Assembly (NCBI RefSeq): GCF_030463535.1 | Contig: NC_132891.1 | Location: 6,295,122-6,359,121, forward strand | Direction: 5' to 3' | DNA length: 64,000 bases | DNA from: Salminus brasiliensis | Lineage: Eukaryota; Chordata; Actinopteri; Characiformes; Bryconidae | Position numbers and translations under genes: made by a program | Part shown: piece after piece, positions 1 through 15,710 of the stretch | Numbering within the stretch: the stretch's first letter is position 1 | Layout: the number at the start of each line of letters is the position of its first letter | The notes under the pieces: model-generated | Database searches by the model: none | Told to the model about the DNA's origin: nothing | Seen by the model: only the letters and a program-made list of their open reading frames with translations

Positions 1-948
1 TTATTAATTTGTTTGTTTGTTTAATTATCTATCTTTCCTTTCATTAATATGTCACACAATTTACCATTTGTATATGACCATGCAGATATAAGGTGATGTG
101 GTACCACAACCACCCAACTACCCCCTCTACCCATGACACCATCCCACCCACCCATTCCACCTGCCTAAGTGAGAGGAAAGAGAGAGACAGCTAATATGAT
201 CATTCAGTTCAGTTCAGTTCAGTTCAGTTCAGTCCACTTTAGTCCCAGGCGTAGTTTCCCAACCATGTCTTAACTCAAACTGGGCCTAGTTTAGTGTTCT
301 TTAGTTTTACACATGCACACTCCACTTTATACATATGTATACATTATGTACAATTGTAATCTCTCTCTCTCTCCCGCTCTCCATCTCTTTCTGCCCCCCT
401 TCTCCCCCCCCCCTCCACCCCCCCCCCCCACTGTAATTATACCTTGCCGATCACTGTAAACAGCCTCAGCAGGTTGTAGGAACTTTAATAATCGTTTGCT
501 GTCTAACCATTTCCACACAAAGCAGCACTTATGAAAGAAAAACAACTCACACAACATACAATTGTGGCACATGACTAACCCAGTCTGTCATGGATCAAAA
601 ACCAGAGGTTCACTTCCAGCAGAGCAAAGGTGTGACCTTTTTGTGTGATGGGCCTGTTAAAGTGTTCTGGGAATCCTTATGGTGAAATAGTCTTCAGATT
701 TAGAACTCTCTTCAATAGCTTTTTCCATTCACCTTTCCAAGCCATTACAGCACAGTGCCAAGACTGCATGAAAGTAGAGAAGAGAGATAGAGAGATTTCC
801 ACACAGATAACTCATCAAGTTTCCTTCTAGCTTTCTGTGTTATTTCCTCTTAGATGATCTTTAAAAGAATACTCCAGTGTTTTTTGACCTAACCTCTATC
901 CTCCACATCTGTAGCTGCACAGTCGCGTACCACAGACGGTGATTTCCT
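1..948. other. Intergenic, no gene seen
   Basis: AT-rich sequence with the TTCAG run, a CT/poly-C stretch at about 360-430, and otherwise no recognisable gene or element. Confidence 0.5.
203..234 (+). repeat. (TTCAG)n pentanucleotide repeat
   Basis: Six consecutive CAGTT units. Confidence 0.9.
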
Positions 949-1035
949 TCTACACTCTTAACAATAAAGGTGCTGAAAGGGGCTCTTTGAATGATGTCAG
1001 CGATGTGTGAAGAGTGTGAAGAACCACTAAATTGA
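949..1035 (+). repeat. Fragment of a dispersed element (ACACTCTTAACAATAAAGG end)
   Basis: Begins with the ACTCTTAA-AATAAAGGTGCT motif and ends AAGAACCACTAAA. Related sequence is at 17740-17950 and 48985-49715. Resembles a widespread fish non-autonomous DNA element; the family name is not certain. Confidence 0.5.
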
Positions 1036-1049
1036 CAAAGAAGCCCCCA

Positions 1050-1481
1050 CACTGTATGTCCAGATGTTTGTGGACACCCCTTCTAATGAATGCATATAGT
1101 TACTTTAAGTTGCACCCACCCATTGCTGACACAGGTGTGCAGATGCATGCACACACACACACAGCTTGTCAGCATGGGCTAGAATAGTGTATAAAGCCCC
1201 CCCACCCCCAAGCATTGAGCTGTGAAGCAGTGGAACTGCATTCTTTGTAATTGTGGGGCTCCATCCAGTATTTTTGAGATGAGTTGGGGAATTGTGGATG
1301 AAGAGAGGTGATGATCAGCCAACATCATGACCTCACAACGCCCTCCAAAATCATGTAGCCTTCTTCCCTGGACAGTAGAGACAGCAGAATACACTATTTT
1401 TATTTTTAGTACCTATGATTTTGAAAAAAAAAAAAAACAGTAAACAAGCAGCTGTCCCAATACTTTTGTCCATATAGTGTA
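1050..1481 (+). mobile_element. MITE copy (TA-type, near full length)
   Basis: Starts CACTGTATGTCCAGATG and ends CTTTTGTCCATATAGTGTA, with the family interior (ATTGAGCTGTG, CTGGACAGTAGAGACAG). No coding capacity. Tc1/mariner relationship is inferred from TA flanks and terminal inverted repeats. Confidence 0.75.
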
Positions 1482-2346
1482 TCTTAGGTTCTTAGGAGAG
1501 CACAGTTCAAAGAGCTGCAGCTGATACTATAGTTGCTCTCACAGAAACAGTGTGAGGTTTGGAAATGTGGGAGGACTTGTTGTGTATCACTGCTGGGTTC
1601 CATGAGCTCCCGCTGACTTTCCATTGGGGCTTATCTGTAATTACAGATTTTTTCCACTTGCTTACCCGATTTTACAACACTAGGCTGAACTGTGTTGAAC
1701 TCTGCTCCTACATAAATGGTGCATTGCTTGATCAGTTGTGACTTATGAAACATACTGTTATGTTTTATTCAATGCTATATAGATTTATTCCAAATATATG
1801 ACTGGCAGTCAACATAATCGAACAGGAACACAGATATACAAATGTAAACTGTATATGAAGGTACCCATGACATGACTGAGCTGCCTGGATATTCCATAAT
1901 TCAGTTTATTGTTTTATTCAACTTTTAATATTACCGGATGAGGCATTAAGAATACATTCTTGTAAATTGTGTTTATCTGGAACAGCAAATGATACTTCTT
2001 AGGAAGAGGAAAACAAAGAAATATGATAACAATAAAGCAATAAAGAGATAGCAATGTAGGGCAAAAACAAACGCAATGAGGAAACATAGCAACATTAAAT
2101 AAACATATAAAATGAGTTTTCAACATAAGACAAACAGCCTGGAAGAATGAAAAAGATTAAATAAATATTTAACTTGTATATAACTGTTTGCAGAGTAGTA
2201 GCAAGCACATTCATTAGACTCTAAAGATGTATCAACAAATGGCTTCTTGGAGGAGAGGGAAGAGAAACGGTATGTGGATGTTATTGATTTTATGTGAATG
2301 AACATACTGGCATATACGCCACAAAACACAAAAAATAAATGTTCAC
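1482..2346. other. Intergenic, no gene seen
   Basis: AT-rich unique-looking sequence. Short open frames have no family resemblance. Confidence 0.4.
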
Positions 2347-2772
2347 AAAAACTCTACTAAAGACTGAGTAGACTGATAAATCACTGTGCTGATCAGTTAT
2401 TTATCTCAGTGTTACTGAGCTCTACTAAAGCCCGAGTACACTGATAGACCACTGTGCTGATCAGTTATTTAGTATCTTAGTATTACTGAGCTCTACTAAA
2501 GACTGAGTAGACTGATAAATCACTGTGCTGATCAGTTATTTATCTCAGTGTTACTGAGCTCTACTAAAGCCTGAGTAGACTGATAAATCACTGTGCTGAT
2601 CAGTTATTTATCTCAGTGTTACTGAGCTCTACTAAAGCCTGAGTATACTGATAAATCACTGTGCTGATCAGTTATTTATCTCAGTGTTACTGAACTCTGC
2701 TAAAGCCTGAGTACACTGATAAACCACTGTGCTGATCAGTTATTTAGCATATCAGTGTTACTGAGCTCTTTT
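2347..2772 (+). repeat. 68-71 bp tandem array, six to seven copies
   Basis: The landmark CTCTACTAAAG or a close variant recurs at 2352, 2420, 2491, 2559, 2627, 2695 and (degenerate) 2766, giving spacings of 68, 71, 68, 68, 68 and 71. Each unit has the palindromic core CTGATCAG and TTACTGAGCTC. Confidence 0.9.
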
Positions 2773-4098
2773 GAGGAATGATTGATGTTCTTAGTTGTGG
2801 AACATGTTCACTAGCGATAAGCACAGCAGTGTTGAACTGGACCAGTACAAATGAGTTGGACAATGTCTAACATTAGCTGTGTTTGTTGTTAAAATTGTTA
2901 TTTGAAATATATTTAAAAAATAAAAAACAAGACAAACACTGGTCCTGCTCAGGGGGTTGTGGTGCAGCAGTGAGCTGAAGAAAAAACAACAACAACAACA
3001 TATTGTCTAGAAATAAAAAAGGAAACTGCCTACTGTGTTAATCAACAAAATTATAATAATTCTTATATTTTTCTTTATTCTAATTATATTAAATATGAAT
3101 GAATTTAAGCTAAAAACAGATCTGTCTCAGTAAATATCTGGTAATTCTAGGCCTCACTTGTTTTTGTTGTTGTAAGTGCTGGAAATTGTGCACAGTCATA
3201 GTCCGACCTGTGAGACCTTTAAGATTGTATGAATGAATGTGTGTTTTTCTGTCTGTGTGTTATTAAAGCGTCCAGTCATCTGCTTAATCCAGTCTAACTA
3301 TCTCATAAAATCAGCCGCCGCTTTCAACCACAGCGTTTGTAATGTGTTTCTTAATCTGATTCATATCCAGGGAGCGTGCCCATGTTTACTCTCTTCTCTG
3401 TGCTGTGTTCACGTGTATGTGCCTTTATGTGAGTGTTTTATGTGTAGTTACATAACGTCTCTGAACCCCGAAACACTGTATGATCCAAAGCCACATTAGT
3501 ATGCATAATGGCTGGGTGATGTATTCAAAGCTTTAGACAAATTTTTTGAAAGCGTTTTACGTAATCCCCATCTTCACATGCAAATAAACACTGTGTTTGG
3601 ACACTAGAGCTGAACCCTGCTGCCTGTGATCCTCTCATCCTGCCTCATCCCTCACTCCCTCCATCCATGCCTTCTTTTTTTTGTCTCTGTATTCACAGGC
3701 TATCGTTCAATATGATCCCTATGATAGGGATGCATGATGATATCAGAGTCATATTGGTTTTATTAGCATCAGACAGATGTTTAGATGTGGCTTATATTTT
3801 ATATTAGTATTTAATACATTTACTGCTAAATCCTTAGATTGGAATAGATCCAATCCTCTACTGGAATAGAGTCAGGAATACCTGCAGTTTACTTCGTTTG
3901 TAACCCTAAATAAATAAGTGTGAAAAAAAGTGTGGTCTGAAATCATGAACCATGTAGATTTAGACTCAATGACTTTTCATGTGTTGGCACTGACAGATTA
4001 GAACATGGTTAGAGAGGATTCTGGAGTAGCCTGTCTTTTTTATACCTCAGACATTTAGTGTGGTCTGCTCTTGATTGTTGAAGTGGTAATGAAGATCA
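2773..4098. other. Intergenic, no gene seen
   Basis: AT-rich sequence with a short (CAA)n at about 2983-2999 and no recognised element. Confidence 0.4.
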
Positions 4099-4100
4099 AC

Positions 4101-4760
4101 ATGGCCAGATCCATAGAGCTCTCTGAGGCCTTCAGACAGAAGGTTGCAGATGCAGATGAGTCTGGGAAGGGATTTTAAAACAGAACAATTAGAAATTAGC
4201 CGTTCCACTGTCCGCTAATTAATTTACAAGTGGAACAACTGCCAACATGGCCAGATCAGTCCGTCCTAGCAAGTCAGCCCAAGAGCAGACCTCAGGATAC
4301 GTAAAGAAGTCTTCAACAATCCTAAAGTGTCATCACCGGACCTACAGGTAGCTCTTACAGTTGATCAACATCAGGGTTAGATAGATTTTCTATCATCCTA
4401 ATGTGTTAAGATAGGCCTGTTAGCATCAGACAGAAGACATTTAATATGTTCAGGTGCACTGATTTCAGTTCATTCGCGCCATCACCAGCATTCACATTTG
4501 TACATATCTACTGAGCACATTTTGAACTGCAGTAATCAACATGGTATGGTGGACAGCATGACAACAGTTGCTATGAAAGAAAGAACACATTAGAGGGCAG
4601 AACCTGGACAGATCAGTTCATGGCCAGGACAGTCACCAGATTTCAATCCCACTGAGAACTTGTGCTACAATGTGCGGAGAAGAAGAATCCAACCGCTTTG
4701 GGTGGTGTGAGGACAGCAGTGAAGAGTGCATGGCTCTGAAACAGGCTCTGTAAGTGTAGA
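4101..4760 (+). pseudogene. Tc1-like transposase relic
   Basis: The ATG at 4101 opens MARSIELSEAFRQKV, matching the N-terminal DNA-binding region of fish Tc1-type transposases. The frame then breaks, and nearby frames carry remnants such as SSPDLQVAL around 4329. At about 4620-4679 the catalytic-domain signature WPGQSPDFNPTENL is readable. Stops, frameshifts and missing sequence interrupt it, so it is dead. Known: in this family the first part binds the inverted repeats and the DDE domain cuts and joins. No intact inverted repeats were found at the edges. Confidence 0.8.
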
Positions 4761-5177
4761 GTGGTGTGAGATGTTCATCAAGGCGAGTCTTGCTGTTTAT
4801 CCTACTGATAAACACTCTTAGGGTCTATTTACTGTGTTTATTGTTCGGTGTGTATCAGTGTATTATTAAACACATTTGAGCAGTTCCTCTCGACTGCTGT
4901 CCAGTGGCGCAGAGTTAAACATCAGCAGCAGTGAGAAACAAAAGGCTTACAGTGAGTGTTGATCTTACAGCTGAACTCAGTGCAGCCAGTGTAGGCACAG
5001 CCAGTCGGTGTGATGTAATATTTAAGACAGCTGTGCGCCATGCTTGTTGACAGCTGACGTCAACTGATGACAGATGAGAGGTCAGTTAGCGCACACTGGA
5101 CAAACATAACACCAGAGCCTGAAATCATCCATCTGATTTCTGTACGTGTGTTTGTGCTTGGGCTTTTACAATGTGTG

Positions 5178-5208
<31 letters not shown>

Positions 5209-5263
5209 AAGTGATTATCTTGTTGAATTACAAAGAGGTCAAACAAAGATATATATGTATATT
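4761..5263. other. Intergenic with a GT microsatellite at 5172-5208
   Basis: Interrupted (GT)n; nothing else recognised. Confidence 0.5.
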
Positions 5264-5535
5264 TAAATGTCCAAATGTTTGTGGACAACCCTTATAATGA
5301 ATGCATTCTACACTGTTACATTGCACCCATTGCTGACACAGATGTGCAAATGCACACATACAGCTTGTCTAGTCCTTGTTGAGAAGTACTGCCAATAGAA
5401 TAGGACTCTCTGGAGCAGATAAACATGAACCTATTGGCACCATGCCTAATATCAGGCTTGGGCTAGAGGGGCATAAAGCCCCCCAGTATTGAGCTGTGGA
5501 GCAGTGGAACTGTGTTCTCTGGAATGAGACATTCA
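5264..5535 (+). mobile_element. Truncated MITE copy
   Basis: Has the family 5' end (TGTCCAAATGTTTGTGGACA) through TTGAGCTGTGGAGCAGTGG, then stops where a second, related element begins. Confidence 0.7.
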
Positions 5536-5945
5536 CATGTCCAAAAGTTTGTAGACATTTGCTCATTCAAACGTTCCTTCCAGAATTAAGGGTATAAACA
5601 CACCTTTAACAGCATCCACTCTTCTAGGAAGGCTTTATAGTAGATTTTGGATTGCATTCATCCCATCAATCAAGGTACTGGATTGTGCTCAATTGCTGCA
5701 GAGAATGCAGTTTCACTGCTCTACAGCCAAATGCTGATGTTTGCCATTGTACATGGTAACCTTAGCATAATGACAGGCTGCTCCAGTGCATCCCATTCTA
5801 TTAGCTATGCTTTTCCATGATTTTCTACGGAGATCACACAAGTGCTGTGTGCACACCTGAGCTCCTGTGTAAGCAAACGGTGCTCCCTATATGGTTAAAT
5901 TCATTCATTTGAAATGCTTATTGCAGACCTTTGGACATATACTGT
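5536..5945 (+). mobile_element. Second, related short inverted-repeat element
   Basis: Starts ATGTCCAAAAGTTTGTAGACA and ends TTTGGACATATACTGTA, so the ends are inverted. The interior (GCTCATTCAAACG, CAGAATTAAGGGTATAAA) differs from the main MITE family, suggesting a sister family. Confidence 0.6.
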
Positions 5946-6689
5946 AGAGGTATGTATAAAGGGCTAAATAGTATAAATAGACAGTTCTTGTAGACAACTC
6001 CTAAAAGTGTATTCTCCCTTTAGACACTCAGTAGTTCAGCTGAGAACTCCCAAGTGAATGCCCAAGACCATAGATACTCAACTTAGGTTTGGTGTTTTAC
6101 CTGCTTCTACACACCAGTCTTCATTCCATTACCAGTTTCTTCATAAGTTTAACCCTCATTTTGCTTTTCAAGCTTAATTACATATGTACTTGATTAAATA
6201 CACAGGAATAACATTTGCATAGTTCTTCTTTCTACAGAACAAGGCTGTAAAACCTGTCTGAAACCAAGTGCATGCTATAATCATCGCACATTTTCTGACT
6301 TACAATTGCATTCAAGAGAGTGTGGACAATGTTGGACATTCAGTCCCCCATTAGTGGACAGTACATGGTGCTTACACATTTTAAGGAAGATTCAAACCGA
6401 AAAGTTGAAAACATTGAGTTCAAACTCTTAAGGGGAAGTGAATAACTTTGACTGCTCAGGAAGTGGACTGGAGAAGTTTATTCACCCGCCATTACATGAC
6501 TGTCATTGCATTACCTAAGCCTCCTCAAGGCGCGTGCCGTTTTCCGTTTTATGGCGACACTGTAGAGCGTTCAGACCAAAGGGATGAAAACAACTACAGG
6601 TCACTCCACATACCTGTGATCTCATGATCAGTATCGGGAAGGTATGGTCAGGGACCATGTGGACTAGAATACAACAGGAATGCAACTGT
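5946..6689. other. Intergenic, no gene seen
   Basis: No recognisable element or exon. Confidence 0.4.
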
Positions 6690-6800
6690 AACAACACCTC
6701 CCTGCCCTCCCCACAGCAGACTAGGGTTTAGTTCCCCAGCTGGGCAAGCATGCCATGATGCATCAGTACAAGTCCTTGGGCAAGAATCCTAACTCGATGT
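6690..6800 (+). mobile_element. tRNA-derived SINE fragment
   Basis: Contains a degenerate B box (GGGTTTAGTTCCCCAGC) followed by AAGTCCTTGGGCAAGAATCC, the same order as the fuller SINE at 43209-43430. The A-box side is eroded. Confidence 0.55.
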
Positions 6801-6821
6801 TTTTAGCCCCATCCTGATGCA

Positions 6822-7136
6822 TACACCATATGTCCAAATATTTGTGGACACCCTTTCTAATGAATGCATTTAGCTACTTAAATTTGCACACAGCTTGTCT
6901 AGTCTCTGGCGTGCGTGTGTGTGTGGGGGGGGGGGATAAAGCCAATACTTTTGGGCTAAGTTGGGGATGAGATGGGGTGGTCATCATCATCCAACATCCT
7001 GACTTCTCTAGCAATGCTTCAAAATCTACTAGATAGCCTTTCCTGGACAGTAGAGACAGTTACTTGAACAAAAGCGAGGCACACTGAATGAGCAGGTGTC
7101 TCAATGGTGTCCCAATACTTTTGTCCATATAGTGTA
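6822..7136 (+). mobile_element. MITE copy with internal deletions
   Basis: Starts CACCATATGTCCAAATA and ends CTTTTGTCCATATAGTG. Part of the interior is missing and a poly-G tract sits at about 6925-6934. Confidence 0.75.
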
Positions 7137-7925
7137 TCTCTGTAATTTCAGGCAGGTGTGGCCTTGCGTTTGGGACAAAAAGGGTTTGGGGTGTTGTTTC
7201 AAGCCGGATTTAGTCTTCAAACACACGTATCCAAGATCCTCTAGAATATATTTAACATTTAACTAATTGCAAAACTCGAAAAACTTTCTAATTAAAAAAC
7301 ATAGCTGGAAACTCACATCCTGTGTTTATTTTATTGCCATCCAGATGTGAGAGATTTATCAGATGTGCAGATGTGTAAAGTTGTTATCACTGACACCCCC
7401 CTAAACCAACTAATCCACTCTGAATAGGGATAAACACACACCCCCCCTTTCATAAAAAGTAGATATTCATTTTACAATTCTAAAAACACTTCATATTAAT
7501 ATTTTAATGTCAAGATCAAGTCTGAAATAGAAATGCCAATATCAAAAGTATCGAAACTTCAGTATCGATCAGCCCACCCCTGCTGCTCACGGCTGGATGG
7601 TGGAATCAATGACTGGTTGGAACTAAACAGGCAACTCATCCGGGTACTTTTCGTCTACTGTTTACCGAATACGGCGCTTCTGTCGTTACGTGCATTTATT
7701 TGCAATTAGCTAGTATTACTATTAAATATCTTATTCCGTTTCTATTATTATTCTTATTGTTGTTTAAGTAGTTTGATTTCAAACGCAGCTTTCAGACCCG
7801 CCCATTTCCGCTGCGAGTCTCAGTCAGTCCCAGCCGAAAAGCGGCGACTGGAGGAAAGTCTCTCCCCTTCCAACTTCTCCCAGCGCCGTGATCACCCTCT
7901 GACTTCTGCTTTCATCGTCGTCCCT
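7137..7925. other. Upstream region of sgk1, mostly unique sequence
   Basis: AT-rich to about 7760, including a short fragment of a dispersed repeat (roughly 7548-7580, TATCGATCAGCCCACCC-like). It then turns GC-richer toward the candidate alternative exon. No coding exon is seen before the ATG at 7926. Confidence 0.4.
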
Positions 7926-7953
7926 ATGAAAGACAGATCCTCGCCGTTTACAT
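7926..7953 (+). CDS. sgk1: Candidate alternative first coding exon of sgk1
   Basis: An ATG at 7926 opens nine codons plus one base (MKDRSSPFT + T) and runs into a strong donor, CAT|GTAAGTG, at 7954. The leftover phase (one base) is exactly what sgk1 exon 2 at 9902 needs, giving MKDRSSPFTS-FMKQRRM. Seen: start, donor, phase match, and a moderately GC-rich block (about 7770-8110) about 1.7 kb upstream of the main first exon. Known: vertebrate SGK1 uses several alternative first exons that splice to this same exon 2 and replace the N-terminal degradation/ER signal. Inferred: this is such an exon. Its 5' end cannot be placed. Confidence 0.55.
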
Positions 7954-7954
7954 G

Positions 7955-9539
7955 TAAGTGAACTGTTGAACCTTCTGGGGGAAATGAGACGTTTGTGTGT
8001 GCGTCCCATCAGGCTGAATGCGGGTGGGTCCCCATGGTGGTGGTAGCGGCGGTGGTGGGCGGTCAGCTAGGAGGAACTCCACCGGCAGCCTGCGGGTCAC
8101 AGGAGAGCTGTGACCGGGTTTTAACACCACTTACTGATGTGTAGATCCTTAAACTGACAGGAAAACTTTAAAAATTAGTGCCAGAGTAGTTACACCTCCT
8201 TCTTGTACCAGCTTTGGAGATAATAGTAGTAGCTAGCTAGTACTAGTTATAGTAAGCTAAGGATATTAGATATGAATACACTTAATAATATCGATATTTT
8301 CTTGAATATCCTCAATTTAAATGAGTTATATTACCCTTTTGGTTCAAGTCAAGTCGTCTTGACTTATTTTATTAGGAAGTTCAATGACCTGGATGGCTGA
8401 AAAAAATCTTCACAGGCGGCGCCAAGCTATTTTCCGTGTTTACTGCTATTTACTGTAGGTAGCCAACTGTTTTGGACGTATACAAGATGTTAAACCTGGC
8501 TTCAGGTCCTTTTCGTAGTCCCCTGGGTGTGATTAAACCGTACCTGCCCGTATTATTCGCTTGCATGTAGCACTAGCTATCTAGCTATTTGTATTCTGGT
8601 CGCACAGCTGGATTAGACTCAGCGTGTGAACATCTGGCACTGGCACCTCATGAGCGAAAGCCTTTCCCCTCATCATTATCATAAATGAATGAAGACTGAT
8701 GATTCCTCCGAATCGCCCGGGTTAATTAACAGTCCACCCCAGTACAGCATTGCATAACCGTGCCAAAGTAGGGCATCGCTTTCATGGTATAGGCAGAGAG
8801 CTCGTGCACGAGTTTTAACGGGGACCTTCGCCTAGTGCTTAGTAGTCAAGGTAGCTGGATTCGCTGTATAGCCCCGAATACCACGAGCCAAGTGAGCACT
8901 GAGAGCATATTTGAAGGAAACCTGAGACCAGAGCACGAGTTTAGAGGTGTTTGGCACGAGCTCAGTCGCTTTTGTCTCGCGGTGCATGCGTCACTGAAGA
9001 CCACCGAGAGGGTGGGAGGGAGGGGAAGAGAGAGAGAGAGATCAGAGCTCACGCGGATCCTCATGGGCGCGGATCACCTGCACATCAGACGTTTTCAAGG
9101 CTAAGAGTTTGACCTGTGGTGTACACTGTTGACCTGTGGCTTTTCAGGTAGGCTGGGCTGCTCACTTGTTGCTGAAACCGGCACGTGCGCAAAATGCATA
9201 GAATTGCATGCAGGATGGCTCATATAGGTGGTGCATATTTGTGCTGCAACGTTAGTGGGGTGGTTTCTAGTTTCCTATATTTCTAGTTAGAGCTTGCAAC
9301 ATTAAAGTGCTGCAGAATTACAGCAGTACAGTGTTTTGGAGGCTGGAAATGTGCAAAAATGTGGTCTTGAAACACCGGGTTTGGACGCACTGCCCTGGCA
9401 GGGTTGCTCGTGTTTTGGCTCATTTTTGAGTGGATTTGCTTCATATTTCCAGTCTCCAGAAGTTTCGTTTTTTTCTGCTGAAGTAGGCGTGGCCTGGGTG
9501 ATTAATCATTCAAGAACCCTCGCCCCTGATTAGCTGCGG
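7955..9539. other. Sequence between the two sgk1 first exons
   Basis: About 1.6 kb that would be intron for the upstream transcript and promoter for the main one. Unusually free of recognisable repeats compared with the rest of the window, and GC-richer around 8000-8110 and 8800-9110. Small open frames here show no similarity to known proteins. A GT donor-like site at about 9149 (TTTCAG|GTAGG) could serve another untranslated exon, but support is weak. Confidence 0.35.
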
Positions 9540-9700
9540 ATCGCGGACGTCACGCTTAGTCACGCCCCGGGGAAAGGCGAGATCGAAGCTCCTCCCCCTT
9601 TGCCCCCTCCGTCTGCTATTAAAGTTGGAACAGAGGTGTAGGAGTTCAGTGAAGCTTTTGTGTGCTTTTGGGTCGCTGCCCACGGTGGAAAAGTACTGCC
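9540..9700 (+). promoter_or_regulatory. Proximal promoter and 5'UTR of the main sgk1 transcript
   Basis: GC-rich block directly upstream of the sgk1 ATG. It has an ACGTCA (CRE-type) core at 9547-9552, CACGCCCC/GC-like sequences around 9562, and a TATA-like TATTAAAG at 9617-9624, which would put the start site near 9645-9655 and leave a short 5'UTR. SGK1 transcription is known to respond to cAMP, glucocorticoid and osmotic stress, so a CRE-like site fits. No clear palindromic GRE was seen. The start site is inferred. Confidence 0.5.
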
Positions 9701-13419
<3,719 letters not shown>

Positions 13420-14510
13420 CCCGTCAGGATGGAGACACCATCCCATAGACTCTTACCTGTAGCTCATTTGCCATGGAAATGCCGTACCCATGGAGTCACA
13501 CCTGTAGTGCATCACTATGAGAACGAAGCCAGCCCCATTTTTCCCTGCCCCCAGATAGGGGGGTTGTTTGCACATGGCCTAAGGCAGCTCCACGGGCCTT
13601 AAGATTTAAGGCCTGAATCTCAGACATTGAGAGAACTGAGATCTTTATTGTCATCATCATCATTTTCATCATCATCATCATCAATATCATCGTGGTCTTG
13701 ACTTCGCAGAGCATGGTTACTTCTCCGCTTACGCCCAGGTCGTTCTGGAAGGACACAGGGAGGGACAAAGCCGAGAGGGATAAGCCAAAGTGCTGATAGT
13801 TGGACTTTTCATTGTTTTCTTTTTTTTCCTCCCCCCCTCAACACATCTGCTTATTTGAGGGTACTGCTGTTGTCTGGAGATGCCGAAATATTATTTTTTA
13901 GTTTCACAGAAATGTGTAGATGTGCCTTCATCTTCCCTCTCCTTTTCTTAACACACGTATCATGACCAAGCTTTTACAATCACTTGAGTCGTTTCTTTTT
14001 TGTTCTACGTGACGGCATCGGCTCTACAGCTGGTGGGAAGACACCTGTCGCACAGTTTGTCGCTATGATTTTAATATCAGTTCCATTTTTCTCCATCACT
14101 TTCCACTTTCCCGTTTTTTTTTTCTTTTTTTTTTCTTTTTTAGCTCGATTGAGTGGGCAAATGCTGGAGGGTTCTGCTGCTACATGAGTGTAGATAGACA
14201 ACTGGACAAACTGATCGGACGGCTTGGTCTCATGTTAGTCTTCCAGCCTCCTCTGTATTGTAATAAAGCCGCTCAGAAAAGCATTCCGATCCGTCCGGAC
14301 GCCACATTCCATTCAGTATGACGGTGTACTGCTATTTAAGTTTGTTTGTATATTTTGAGTCTGTGTATTAGTTTTAATGTATATGGAACAAAACAACTAA
14401 AGATATGCTTATATGTAACAATAACTGTTAAAATACGTACTGTAAAATTGTATAATGTTGGATTTACGTGACTTTGTTTGGTTTGCAATAAAACTCTATT
14501 GATATTTTCC
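13420..14510 (+). other. sgk1: sgk1 3'UTR with two AATAAA signals
   Basis: Follows the TAG stop. It contains an imperfect (CAT)n run at about 13652-13690, T-rich stretches, an AATAAA at 14262-14267 and another at 14487-14492 followed by a GT-rich tail, so alternative polyadenylation is possible. The 3' limit is inferred. Confidence 0.65.
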
Positions 14511-15629
14511 CCAACAACGGACGGACCATTTCTCTTCCGTTTCATTCCGGATCTCAGTGTTTGGGGTAAATCTGAATGGGGCCAGCGGGCTCAAAAGTGC
14601 TGACTGCAGTACACTGCAGAATTCCAATGGGAAATGTGCAGCCTTCGCTCTGCTGAAAGCTTTTGAGTCTGTGTGGGAAAACCATACAGACCTGTATAAA
14701 TAATGAGTGCCTATCTCAACCTCCACATGCCAGTGAGCCTCTGGGGTGATTGCCCCGTGCTGATCATGCTGTTGGACTTTCCTCTGCTCTTTACGGGCAG
14801 CTCAGGCTTCTGCGTCAGGGCTGTTCCACAAACTTAGTCCTCTGACGTAGAAACAAACGTTTATGGCCTGCCATTGACCCTCTCATTCCGTCACTGAACA
14901 TGGAAAGGTGCCTGGATAGCACTTATCTGAACTGAGCTTCACCTTCTGAACTGATATAAGATCAGATATGAGGGCTGGATAGCCAGTGCAGCTGAATCAG
15001 GAACTACAAAGAAGTCCTTTAACTAGGGCACAGAAATAGAAAGGTGCTTAGCAAATAACTAAGCAGATGCATGTTTACAGAGTGAAAGGGAGGCAAAATA
15101 CAGCACTGGTTCCCAAACTTTGTAATGGAATTTCTAGGCATTTGGGTCCATACCCAGCACTTCAATTTGTAAGGTCCTGTAAATACATTCTTTTGGTCCA
15201 AGACTTTTGGACAAGAATTACAGAACTTTGGTAAAAAATCCCATTTAACATAAAAAATAGCCAACTTTTGATTTATCGAGAAATGATCGAGCTGGACTAT
15301 TAAAGCTACAGTTAGTATCAGCATTTATTAATTGTCATTCCAGGACATGTCCATCAAAGGGAACAAAGTGAGGTGCTCTGCAGCAATACTAAAAGCACAC
15401 AATAGCACCATTAGACATACAATAAGTAAACTATGGAGATTAAGAGATAAACAAGGTGCCCCATTACAGTGGTGCCCTGACACGCAACCAAAAAAGTATA
15501 ACAGCAGCAAATCTAGTGAGACAGCAATGCCAGTAACCGTACAGTAGGCTTGCTCAAGGCACTTGAGTCGTAAATGCTGAGGTAGGACATAGCACTGTTC
15601 CTTCCCTTCCCCCACCACAACTTCCTAAT
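14511..15629. other. Intergenic downstream of sgk1
   Basis: Small open frames on both strands show no family resemblance; no exon is seen. Confidence 0.4.
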
Positions 15630-15710
15630 GGTCCAGGGTATTAAACTGGTGACCTTCTGTTCCAAATCCTGCTTTTCTAACCATTAGACCATGGCTGGCC
15701 CTGGGAAGAA
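15630..15710 (-). mobile_element. tRNA-like SINE head
   Basis: On the minus strand, TGGTCTAATGGTTAGAA resembles an A box and GGTCACCAGTTTAATACC a B box. Spacing fits a tRNA-derived SINE; it is not a functional tRNA. Confidence 0.5.

Noticed and set aside
2347..2772. CRISPR-like array
   Set aside because: Direct tandem units without unique spacers in a vertebrate genome; it is a small satellite.
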